From Bretschneidera sinensis (taxonomy: Eukaryota; Streptophyta; Magnoliopsida; Brassicales; Akaniaceae): 64,000 bases of DNA. The translations under genes were made by a program, and so were the position numbers. Position 1 is the stretch's first letter. Each line of letters starts with the position of its first letter. Shown piece by piece: positions 20,930 to 32,400 of the stretch. The stretch spans positions 20,695,227 through 20,759,226 of the forward strand of contig CM043703.1 of assembly GCA_023935145.1 (NCBI GenBank), written 5' to 3'. A model generated the notes under the pieces. It was not told where the DNA came from. It worked only from the letters and a program-made list of their open reading frames with translations, and did not search any database.

Positions 20930-22470
20930 AATTGTTGCCACCATTTTCCTAATCAAAATTTAAACACTAAGAAGCAAGAAATTCATGGACATAAAACAAC
21001 AAGAAGCAATGATGCAAAAAGTAGCAACCAGATAATAAAATATGAGCTATTAATTGACAAACATAGCCGATAGATTTTACAAACAACAAGAAAGGACCAT
21101 ATAAGATATAGCACAACATTTGAAAATCAAAGTTGAGCAATGGGTTTCAGAAATGGGTGAGCAATGGGTTTCAGAAATGGCACACCATATAAGAAACCCC
21201 TCACCTGCTTTCTCTGTTCTTTTCTTGCCTCGATGTTGAAACTGTTTTAGTCTCCATATATTCAGATATATATTATCATTTTAATTTCCTGCTTGTAGCA
21301 TCTCTCTCACACAAATTCATATCAAATTGAAGTGAAGAATAATGAAGGTCTTTAGCATGACAAGCCCGCATGGGCAAAGCAGCATCTATCAAGTAACAAA
21401 AAATCACTATTTCTGTTTTGATTTGAAGAAGGCAAGAAGCAGTGACATGATTTTTCGAATAGCAACTGGTCCAAATTAAAATGGACCTTGCTTTGAACTT
21501 AAGCTAGAAAACGAAGCAAAATTCATAATAAGGTGCAAAGTATTATCAAGCTATTTCAACTGAAAGGTCTTTAACTCAATTCTTTAACAGAAAATTATAA
21601 TAAAAATTAAAAAGGAATAACTGTGCAAAACACTCATCCAAGAGATAACAAGTGTAAAGAACAGACAACAAAGTAAGAAATCAAATGAATCCGAATAAAA
21701 AAGAGAAGAAAATTTTTGGGAAGGAAAATCCAAAACATAGAATGAAGGTCCAACTTTAAAAGAGGAATCGATACCTTAAGAGTTCTTGAATGGTAACTGC
21801 TAGAGCCAAAAAAAGTAGAAAACACGGATATGTTGTTAATACGATTCTAGACGACGACAACCGATATATGGTTTCGACGAGCCAAGAATCGGACAAACTA
21901 GAGAGAATTCTTTCTTTTCTTTTCTATACTGCACATTAGGATATGAGTTAAAAAGCAGCAAAACCACCTTAGAATAAAACTTAAGCATTGAAAATGGGTT
22001 TCAGAAATGGGTAACACAAATGGGTTGAGAGTGCGAGAGAGAGATGAGAATGGGTAAGGGGTTTCAGAAATTACCTGTCATCTTATTCTAAACAACCTAT
22101 TTCGATTTGGCGCTGCTGGAAGGAGGCTGGGATGCTACCCTTTCTTCTGAAACCAACTGGATCGACGGGTTTCACAACTGGAACTGCCTATGGCTCTCCA
22201 ATCCGATGACTTTTTCGAGTGACTAACGAAGATGATAATGGGTGGGTTTTGAGACTGCGCGAGAGTGAGAGATGAGAAGGGGTAAGGGTTTATGTGTTGA
22301 GTGTGTGAGGGAGATGAGAATGGCCTGTACTGGTTTTGTTCAGATTGCAAGAGAGAGATGACAACGAGAGCAGATAGCAGACAGAAGCTACTCGATCGAG
22401 AGAAGAGAGAAGAGGGCAAAGAGCAGATAGCAGAGAGTCGTGTTTTAGGCTGAAAAATGACAAATGAAAA
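20930..22470. other. No gene seen; short repeated phrase
   Basis: The phrase GAGCAATGGGTTTCAGAAATGG occurs twice in tandem (about 21135-21180), with related copies at about 21990-22015 and 22058-22070. The minus-strand frame at 22135-22419 is Ser-rich, lacks any family match and is probably spurious. Confidence 0.4.
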
Positions 22471-22795
22471 CGATGGGAGTTTTCTAAATCTTGTTTTTGA
22501 AAATTGATTTTTTCAAAACACTTTTTGAAAACACTTTTTTAAATATATATTTAGTTTTTTAAGATTGTTTTCAGTTTTTACAAACTGTTTTCAAACAAAT
22601 CCATAGTTTTTGAAAATGATTAAAATCAATTTTTTGAAAACTATTTTCAAAAAGATTTACGTTGAAAACAATTTAAAAAATTATGTATGAAAATTGATTA
22701 CCTAAACAGTTTTTAAGTTTTAAAAAACTGCTTTTTATTTTTGAAACCTAAAATTTATTTTTTAAAATGACAGCCAAACATATCCTAAACCTTTT

Positions 22796-24835
22796 AAGTA
22801 ATAAAGTCGGAGTGGATCGTCATATAGACAATTGAGGACCATGAGTCTCACAAAGTTTTGAATTTTTTTAAAAAATAGTATTATTTTTTTAATAAAGAAG
22901 ATGAATGTGAAGCTCTAAGTTTTTAGTAGTAGGACAAAAAGAAGATGAAAGAAGAGGAAAAAGAGAAAGGAGAAGAGTTTAATTTTTTTAAAGAAATCAT
23001 TTTATCGAGTTTGCTTTATTTATTCATTTTTTATTTTATTTATTATTATTAATTGGACAAATATTAAATGAATTTGAACAAAAGTTGAACGAATGCATAT
23101 GATTGCAACAATTTTAAAATCTTGTGATCTGATGTGCCAAAATTAAAACATGTGTATTAAAGGGCAAGAGCTCGTCAAACTTTGGAGGTCAAAATACATT
23201 TAAGTCTAAATAAAATATTAGTATAATCAATCAATATATAATATATTCATCAATATCTTAAATAAGGTAATAGTAAATAAATAAATACAATTTAAGAAAA
23301 TATGTATGGCAAAATAATAATATAACGTTAGTTGATTAATCTCACCTCTTTTCTTATCCAAATAAAAGGATTGAAACACGATTAAGTTGATTCAATCTAA
23401 TTTAATTATATTATATCCTATTAACCGAATAGGCCTTAACGAGTGATTTGTATTGATTGATAAGTTGTTCTAAATTAAGTTTTAATTATGTCATAATCCT
23501 AAAATGAGTTGGTTTATTAATGAAATGATTCTGACAGATTTTGTGATGTACTAAATAATAGTTAGGGGCTCAATGCGAATAAAGGCAAGTCATAGGTGGT
23601 CGATATTGTATGATAGGATTAGTTATATTTTAAAGTTTTGATCTATGATCGTCTAAGTAAGAGATTTGGATTCGATCCATCTCTCTATAAATATACAAAA
23701 AAATAAATAAATAAAATTTGAGGTTAAGTTAACAATCATTTACAAAGTTAAAAAAAAATAATAATTAAGTATAACTAAAATCTTACCCATACAAAATTTC
23801 TTGTTTTCGGAAAAGAGAAAAGTTAGAACCAATTAAGAAGAAGAAAAATGTATATCTACTTCATAAGAAGATCATTATTTGAGAAAAATATTAATATGGT
23901 TTGTTTAGAAAATTTGTCGAAGCTTGATAAAATTAATAAACTACCGCAACTTAAATTCCTTGTCAACATTACACCCTTGTCTTTCGAGATCAACTCATCT
24001 ATTTTAAAAAATTTGTGAAGTAAAACATACATTACATATAAATTTTGATTATAAAGTGATTTTTATCACGTCTTAAAATTTAAGGAGTCCATATCTATAT
24101 ACAAAAGCAATGTACTGCAAGTTTTACTTCATAATTTTTTGAGTTGAACTCTTCCTCTTCCATTAACTACACTCTTATCTCAAATAATTTATTTTCCTCA
24201 CCTATTAGAAAAATTCTTACTTAGCATAGTGTCATGAGAAATACATGGCATAAAGTTCCATCTCACCTTTGAATAAAAATAAAATATCTTTTTTTCTTCT
24301 TTTTTCTCATATTGTTTAACGGTGAGATCAGTGAAATATACTCTTGTGCCATGTATCTCTTATAATACTGTACCAGACATGATGGTACTGTACCAGACAT
24401 GGATTTCTCCACCTAGTATGTCTCATGATTATGGAAAGGGTAGAAGTAAAGTACTTGCCTTTTCAAAAAACAACTCTAATCCATTTAAAATTAAAACTCC
24501 TTCCTTAATAAATTTAGCCATAGTCAAACTCAAACTGAAAAAAGAAAGAAAAAGAAAACGGTTTCTGCACCGCCAACGAGAACTACATAGAACAGAGAGA
24601 ATAGAGAGAGTCCCCAAAAATAGTCCAACAATGAAAAAGGAAAATCCCAAAAACATCACAAACACAGAGAATGCTTCGCCTTATATTTCGCTTCCATTTA
24701 CGTTCCAAAACCATCAAAGGCACAACAACGAAATAAGTTGAAAAGAAAAACCTAAAAAAAACCAAAAAAAAAATAAGAAACACCCATTAATTAATTAACC
24801 ATAATCTTCTACCCCTGAAGCTCCAATTTCTGTTA
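22796..24835. other. AT-rich intergenic and upstream region of the O-fucosyltransferase gene
   Basis: No gene is seen. An imperfect fold-back spans about 24235-24361 (ATACATGGCA...ATCTCACC mirrored by GGTGAGATC...TGCCATGTAT). A short direct duplication, ACTGTACCAGACATG, lies at about 24367-24401. The last roughly 200 bp are the likely promoter and 5' leader of the downstream gene. No TATA box could be assigned with confidence. Confidence 0.5.
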
Positions 24836-24862
24836 ATGGTGTTTTGTTCTCTTTCAAATTAA
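24836..24862 (+). promoter_or_regulatory. Upstream ORF overlapping the O-fucosyltransferase start (TAATG)
   Basis: The ATG at 24836 opens an 8-codon ORF (MVFCSLSN). Its TAA stop at 24860-24862 shares its last base with the main ATG at 24862. If the transcript starts upstream, ribosomes terminating here sit exactly on the main start. The uORF ATG has G at +4 and A at -1, a moderate context. Confidence 0.55.
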
Positions 24863-27800
24863 TGTCAAGTTCTGTAGAAACTTCATCATCATCACGCAGT
24901 AATAGTAATAAGAATAATGTATCACCAAAGTTACTACAATTCACAAAACGAAGGAGGGTTTTCGAGTCCATTGAAAGTCAAGATGGCCCAAAGAACAACA
25001 ACTTGGCTCTGTATCGAAGAAAGGGGAGGTACTTGCCAGAGCTTTTGTTGTCCAGGAGGAAAATATGGCGAATGGTTTTGGGAACTTTCATGGTTTTGCT
25101 GTTTTTGTCGACGCTCGCTAAGTTTGCCTTGATCAACATGTTATATGATTTTCAGAGAACCAGGGAGTTGTTGCTCATCTACCCAACGGCGACGGACTCA
25201 GAGGAGGTGCAGAATGTGGTGGAAGAAGAAGGAGGTAACAATGGAGATTCCAGACATTATTTAAGGTCACTACCAGAGAAGTTTCCGGTTAGACACATTA
25301 CATATTAAACTTCAATTTTTTTCCTCTTTCTATTCTACTTTTTTTTTTTTTTTAAGTAAATTATCAATAAATGTTAACCCTGTTATGGCAATTTGGACTC
25401 TGGACTCCCTTACCTCTGAAGGGTTGGACCTTGGATTTCACTCTTTGCCCTGTTTTATGAGCAGAACAAAATTTAGGCCATTGGCAGTTTTTTTTAAAGA
25501 TAAACTGTCATGTGAGATTTGAAGTTCATACCTTTTTAACAAAGGAGAGGTATGAAATTGACAATGTGAAGTTCTCTTGATGTTACATGTAGATCCTCTC
25601 TCTTGCCTATACCAGGGCCATGGGGAGATGATCGGACTAGAGGTATTAGGTACCTTTCAATGACATGAGAAAAAGAGAAATTTTTACCATCGCAAAGTGC
25701 CCAATGCCTCCCGTCGGAAATTGACAACGTAAACTTCCTCATGTAGACCATCGTCCCTTCTACCTACAAATCAAGAAATTGTTTTCTAAACCAGAGCCAT
25801 GGGAGATGCTTGGACAATAGGCCAAACATCATTCGATGGCATGAGAAAGAGAAATTCTTGCTATCAGACCCGGCGTGATGCCTCCAATTCAGACATATCC
25901 ACTGCTCCTGTCTAGGCAACAATTTTCTTAGACATTCATGATTTGTGTTACCGTAGCCATGTTACATGCACTCTTCACTTTACGCGGTTATATTTGTGTC
26001 GAATCTTGATACTCTAGCAAGGGTATAACACTTGAATATTCCAAATTAAATAAAAATTATTAAAATAAACGTGTCCGACACTCATACCCGAGTCCAAGTA
26101 ACATAAATAGCAAGTATGACATGAAATTAACCCTAATGGATATATTGTGACAACCAATTACTGCCATAAATGAATTGATGCATAAGTTTGACCAGAGATC
26201 GTAGCTTCTATATATTCTATATGATCTAGGTGTTCATTTTTGTAGGAGTTGTGAGATTCATGTTGTTGTGAATAATTGTCTAATCTTTACTTCCATTTAT
26301 TCTAAACTGCAATCTAGGCTTGGTCAGTATTAATCCTGTTATCCAGGCCAATTAATTTTGATATATGATACTAACATAATAATTTTTTTTATTATTAAAT
26401 AGGGTTTCTTGTTTGATTTATTTCTTGTCTTTTCCTACGTTGAGATTATATTTTCTTTTCATTCAACTCCTTTAAAGAAGCTGATAGTATATTGGTAATT
26501 CTTATGATAGATTTTGCTATATTTCTCATTGTCAGTTGGGGTCTCATTATCAGTTCACCTTAGATTGTGATAATTCCCAGTTTTCATTTCATTTCTCATC
26601 GTCAGACTGCTGAAATCTGGATGAAGCCCAACAGTGACAAATACTATAACTGCATTAACCGACCGAGAACCGAAAAAAGTACTAATTCTTTCTAAACTTG
26701 TTATTAGATTGAGTAATTCCGTTTTGATTACTTCCTATTTTTATCTGTGACTTGCAAGTATTGAATTGCTTTTTCTGTTTATGTTAATCAGGAAACGGAA
26801 TGGCCACAAATGGCTATCTTCTAGTTCATGCCAACGGTGGATTGAATCAAATGAAGACTGGGGTAATTAAATTAAGCACCCTTTTTTTTCTTGTATATTT
26901 TGCATTTTTACCTAACTTGGTGAATTCTTCTGATTGTAATGTTTATTTTTTTAATCTGGGTTTTCTTCTGCATCAATGGAAACGCAGATAAGTGACATGG
27001 TTGCCATAACAAAAATGATGAATGCCACTTTAGTTCTCCCTTCATTAGATCATGCCTCCTTTTGGACAGACCCAAGGTGCAGATTCTTAAATATACTGGT
27101 TTTGTTGAATTAGAAAATCTGTACTATTATAATTTAAGTCGACAACTCCCTTAATCTCATCATGTTCTGATATTGAGCTGAACTATTCAGTGATTTTAAA
27201 GATATATTTGACTGGAAGCATTTCATTCAAGTTCTGGAAGATGATATCGAGATTGTAGAGTCTCTTCCTCAGAAATTAGCATCTGTGAAGCCTTTTAAGA
27301 AGGCCCCCATCTCTTGGTCAAAGGTATACATCCACAATTTTGTCAATAACCCTAAATAAAGAAACTACAGAATGCCTTCTTTTTTTTTTTTTTTTTTTGG
27401 TACATTGGTTGGGAGGGAAATCAAACCCGAAATAAGAAAGATTCGGAGATAATCGCTAGACCAAAATGCCCGAGTCTATAGTATGCCAGCTTTGGATCTC
27501 AAATGGGGTTCTATATTTTTTTTATGCAGGAAAGTTACTATAGAGAAAACATGGTTTCTTTGTTAAATGAGCACAAGGTGATCAGCTTTACCCACACCGA
27601 TTCCCGGCTTGCTAATAATGGTCTCTCTGCTTCACTCCAAAGGCTCCGCTGCCGTGCAATGTATGATGCACTTAGGTTCACAAACCAAATAGAACAACTT
27701 GGGAAGAAATTGGTTAACAGGCTTAAGAACAATGGTGACCGATACATTGCTCTTCACCTAAGGTACCAAACTATGAACATGGATGATTTAGTTTTGATTG

Positions 27801-28652
27801 TTTGTTTTTTTTTTTCCGCTAACTAGGAAGTATATACGAATTGCAGATATGAAAAGGACATGCTTGCTTTTACAGGATGTAATCATAACCTTACCAGAGC
27901 TGAAAGTGAGGAACTAAGGAAAATGAGGCGTAAAGTAAAGCATTGGAAGGAAAAAAATATCAATGGCACAGAGCGGCGACTTCAAGGAGTATGCCCTATG
28001 ACCCCAAGAGAAGTTGCTGTGTTCCTTGAGGCAATGGGGTATCCTTCTGATACAAGAATTTACATAGTTGCAGGAGGCATCTATGGTCGGAATGGGATTC
28101 GACCACTCCAAGCCAAGTATCCAAATGTCTTCTCCCATAACAATTTAGCAGCAGAAGAAGAACTCAAACCTTTCAAGCACTGCCAGAATCAGCTTGCTGC
28201 CTTAGATTATATCGTAGCAGTTGAAAGCGATGTGTTTGTTTATACCTATAATGGACATATGGCTAAAGCAGTGCAGGGTCATAGGAGATTTCAAGGTTTC
28301 CGAAAAACCATCAACCCTGACAAGTAAGTATATATAATACTAATACTAACTGGTCTTCTTCTTGCTTTTTATTAATAACATTTGCGTTTGATATGGTTGC
28401 AGAGAGAATTTTGTGAGATTGATTGACCAAATGGACAAGGGTGAAATATCTTGGGAAGAATTTTCATCAAAGATTAAGAGCCTACATGCAAAGAGGAAAG
28501 GAGCACCATACCCAAGGAGGGCTGGAGATTCCCCAAAACTCGAGGAAAGTTTCTATGCAAATCCTTTTCCTGGTTGCATCTGTGAGAAGTACAGTGTGAC
28601 TCAGAACATCATCCTGAAAGAAGATGTAAGACGGGGTCGAAAGTCCATTTGA
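24862..28652 (+). CDS. O-fucosyltransferase family protein, complete, 8 exons, 583 aa
   Basis: Exons: 24862-25287, 26606-26678, 26792-26862, 26988-27076, 27191-27323, 27530-27762, 27847-28323, 28403-28652. All introns are GT-AG and the phases join into 1752 nt. It is a predicted type II membrane protein: basic cytosolic tail, one membrane anchor at about residues 70-92 (after RRKIWR), then a lumenal domain, so Golgi residence is expected. Family landmarks are [12 protein letters not shown] (about 179-190), HTDSRLANN (about 286-294), [11 protein letters not shown] (about 339-350) and [11 protein letters not shown] through FRKTINPDK (about 467-501). This pattern is that of plant GT65/GT106-like proteins, which include rhamnogalacturonan-I rhamnosyltransferases. 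The donor sugar (GDP-fucose or UDP-rhamnose) cannot be told from sequence alone. The ATG at 24862 is chosen because no in-frame ATG lies just upstream. It looks intact. Confidence 0.95.
27365..27487 (-). mobile_element. tRNA-derived SINE in intron 5 of the O-fucosyltransferase gene
   Basis: Minus strand: an A box TGGTCTAGCGATTA (27463-27450) and a B box GGGTTTGATTTCCC (27428-27415), then an A tail (about 27398-27379). Near-identical 12-bp flanks, CTACAGAATGCC (27365-27376) and CTATAGTATGCC (27476-27487), are the target-site duplication with two mismatches. It lies 42 bp upstream of exon 6. Confidence 0.85.
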
Positions 28653-29424
28653 GAAGATAGAATTAGCTCGAGTCTCACCCTGTAGATTAGGAAAATACAC
28701 TTCACCTCAGTTTTAGCCTATACATTTTTACATAGAGAACTGTTCACTCGGCTAATTGAAGTAGTTGAGACGGGCTTTGATCACAATGATTTACACAGGA
28801 TAGATTTTTTTTAGTACGAGGTGGAAGAAAAAAAGCTTTGCTAGGAGAAACAGAGCAATTTAAATCCGACACTAGACACAACAGTTTTATCCTATAGAAA
28901 TATTCATTTCCAGATCAATTTATTATTTGTTCTGGCAATACTTTGGTTTTGGACAGTAAGTTTATATAATTCAGCAAAGGAACTGCAAGACTTCAGAATT
29001 TATTCTTTATTATTTAATAGATGTTTTGTACTGTGACTCCTTGGTCCTGTGAATCATAATTTTTTTTATTTGTTTTCTCATGGGAGAAAGTAAATTATAG
29101 TCTCAAGATTTAACTCAGACAATTTTCTAGATCCTTTGACAACCACCTTGTTCAATAGGCAGAGCAACTTTCTAAATCATTTATGGTCATTACAAAACTG
29201 AATTCTACCGTTTTCAATTGCTAGTCTGCCTATAACGTGCAGAACTAGAGGTTTTTAGCTCGGAGAATTTAAATGATACCTTGATCAGTATAATTTTCGA
29301 AATGATCAACTGCAGTTACAAAAATCATTATCGCAATGCTCAAAACACTTTCCTTTTCCTACTTCCTGTATCAAATCTACAAGGAGAGGGTACTTTCTCA
29401 AGTAAGTAAATAACATGACTATGC
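28653..29424. other. Convergent 3' intergenic region
   Basis: About 770 bp separate the stop codons of two convergent genes. It must contain both 3' UTRs. No further gene or element is seen. Confidence 0.6.
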
Positions 29425-32400
29425 TTAACCATACCAATCAAGAAACAGGATTGAAAAAGTAAGTACAAAAAGAAAAAGCAAGAGAAAGGTCCTGCTGCTG
29501 CTATTCCGCTGGATAGCTTGGGACAGTTCTCTGTTTCCAAGCTGCACATTCTTTGTAGCTTCGACTGCCTGTATAAAAGTTATAAGGAAAAACGACATAA
29601 GAAGAGTTACTAAAAGCCTTACCCAAAAATAACAGTTCAACTGAACAACCTAAAAAATAGTCCCATTCACTTGCAGTTGCTACCAAAGAATATAATCTGA
29701 AACAATAGCTGAGAGGCTACATGTTAAGGATTTTTGTGAAGGGAAGAATTTGAAAATGCTAGGGTTTAAGATAGTTGAAATCCCACTCTGCTCTCAATCA
29801 CGGGAACCCTTTTTCTAGTGTCATTCAAGGAAATCCTTGACGGTTAATTACTCTCAGAAATAAGAAGCCCCAATTAATGAAAGAGCATGCGTGTATCAAA
29901 CAAGAAAAAATATCCTAAGATATTATGGGAACAAGTCATTTTATCGATTGGCTTTTTAAGGCCTTAAAACTTGCAAGAGAAAGAGTAGTAGAATATACTG
30001 ATTTCTATAACTTCTCTTACATGCTTTAAGTTTCCTTCCAGCCTAACACAAATTTCTGAGATAAAACTATTTTGTAAGTTTCAAAGTCTTCTCCTTGTCC
30101 TTGGTGAATAAGCTCCTCTATCATTGGAAGAGTTGGTATAAGCTTGAATCTCCTCCCCAACCAATCACCTTTGTCTTCTTGAATAACTAAAACTTTATCT
30201 CAAAGGGGTTGGGATTGAACCATATCTCTTCCCCAACCGATGAACCTTCTCCATTTAATTTTGCTAGAATTTAATCTCTCAAGAGATTAAATTTCAAGTA
30301 ACTCCGTGTTGATCCTTCTTCCATCCTAAGGCAAAGTCCTTATTTGAACAGGACTGAGAACGTGCAATTGACGTGCATTTTCCAGGAATTATAACCTTTT
30401 ATCTCGGGCCCACAAATTTAATGAACTTGTTTTGAGCCCACTAATTAAAAAGGCTTTCTTGGGTGGTTCCCGGTTCCGTGCAAGATGAACTTTGGGTTTG
30501 GAATGGTTTACGACATTCAAAAGAGTTGAAAAAGGCTATTTCTTTGATCCCCTTTCTATTTTTGTTTGTTTGGAATGAGGGAAATAAGATGGCTTTTGAC
30601 AATAAGGAGAGACTTTTAGAAGCAATTAGGGATAGCTGGTTCAATACACTTAGCTTTTGGTTTAGGGGCAAAGTTTTTGTAAATGAGGATGATCTATCCC
30701 ACAGAGTTTGTTGAGTTTCTTTCTTTTAGATAGCTTTGTATTCGGGTTGCACTCCCTTGGTACGTTTTTATACAATCTTTTACTTATAAAAAAAAGATAA
30801 GAAGAAAGAAAACCATAATCCTCTCAGTTTCCTTTTCTCTCCTATTAAACAACAAAAGCCTACTCAAAATTTTCTCCCATTTCTTTCCTGTTACTTTTCT
30901 ATCTTACTAAACATAGCCTTATCCAGCCTACCAAACTTCTCTAAATAGAGTGTGGGTGTAAATTTTTTCTTATATTTTCTATAGGGGTATTTACTACTCA
31001 GTAGGTCCTGCCATTAAGATGAAGTCTTCGCCTGGCAGGAACATCAAACAGATAGGCAGTCTTCATAAATAAGTAAATCACGGCATACCATTTCCAGTGA
31101 TTTTAACCCACTATCTGTTCATACAAGTAAAAGTGCAAAATGAAATCCGGAACAATGTGCGAGGAGTTTTAGCTTATTATTAGCTGGATACTCCACTGCA
31201 TACCCCAAACAACAAGAAAGCACTAACAAATCAATAATAGAAAAATTGTTCATTTCAGGCAATGTGTGTTTCTTTCCTCAGTTCACGACAAAGTTGTCAT
31301 TCAAAGCCCTCAATTGCTGTACCATGGTATAAACTAGGATTACCATTCACAACAGAAATGCTAGCGTAATTAATCCAACAGATTTAAGCAATTGCATATC
31401 ATGACTATTTGTTAACGAACATTCATAATATAATCTTTTATATTATTAAGCTAGAAGCTCATTTGGGTATCCACCTCTCAAAATATCTGAAAAACCCTTA
31501 CTTAAATAGATAACCCAAATACTTAAATAGGGTTAGTTATGTAACCCAACTTACTCCAACACCCCATATTTTTCTTACATGTTTTTCTCTCCCTAGTATT
31601 CCATCCACCTAGGCTTAACTACCCCACTCTCCTTATTTACCTCATCTTCAACCCACCAACAATAATTTCAAATTCCTTCAGCTACCTCATTTTTTTCATT
31701 CTTTTACAGTCCTCTCATTCTGTTCATTCTTTTACTTATATTTGTTGGTGATTTTGTCCTTATTGTCTCTCTTGGGGTTTCTTTGCAGGGTTCACTTGCT
31801 AATCAAGCTGCAGGAAAATAAACGTGACCTACTACTCCTCCGTTTGCTTATGGGTAAGATAATTTTTTTTTTATGTTAACTTGTTGTTTCATCACATATA
31901 AGAGATGCTAGGCTATTTAATCTCATACAAAAGCAGATCAACGGTGTTGAGATGCTAGCGTTGATAGAGGCACAAGAACTGAAGCTATATATATATATAT
32001 TGGTAACCCAAAAATATTGGAAAAAACTCCTGACCTGGTCATACAGAAGCTCTATCTGTTGGGCTTGTTGCAGAACATGGGTGGACATTAGGTGATTCAA
32101 TGCAGACATTTCCACCATCTTAGTTTCTGTTTCTTGAACAGCATCTAGAAGACTAGTTAACTCTACCTGCATAGCAAGTACAACAGAGGCTTCAATTGTA
32201 GAGGAACTTAAAGCCAAATTCAAACAATTATAAAGCACATGATGGAATATAGTTACACAAAAGCTCAGACAACAAATATTCCAGTCACCTGAAGGGCACG
32301 TGTTTCATCATCCAATAGTTCCTGCTGGATTCTAAGCTGTGGCTGAGGTTGAAGGTCATCCAGCCCTCTGAGCTCTGAATTGTTCAGTTTCGAGGTATCT

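Larger units (their letters stand above)
18975..22795. mobile_element. Probable PIF/Harbinger DNA transposon remnant
   Basis: A PIF/Harbinger transposase remnant (19543-19905) lies between diverged terminal regions. The left end carries ATGTTTGGATAACTG at about 18977. The right end, reverse-complemented, carries ATATGTTTGGCTGTCATTTT near 22790. Both are rich in AAAACTGTTT. No 3-bp TTA/TAA target duplication could be fixed, so the boundaries are approximate. The interior from 20.2 to 22.4 kb has no other transposase sequence and may be other insertions. Confidence 0.5.

Noticed and set aside
22135..22419. Ser-rich 94-codon minus-strand frame
   Set aside because: GA-rich sequence on the + strand yields Ser/Leu/Phe codons; no motif or family.
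24322..24741. 139-codon + strand frame upstream of the O-fucosyltransferase
   Set aside because: Low-complexity Lys/Arg/Asn-rich translation of AT-rich leader/promoter sequence with no family resemblance.
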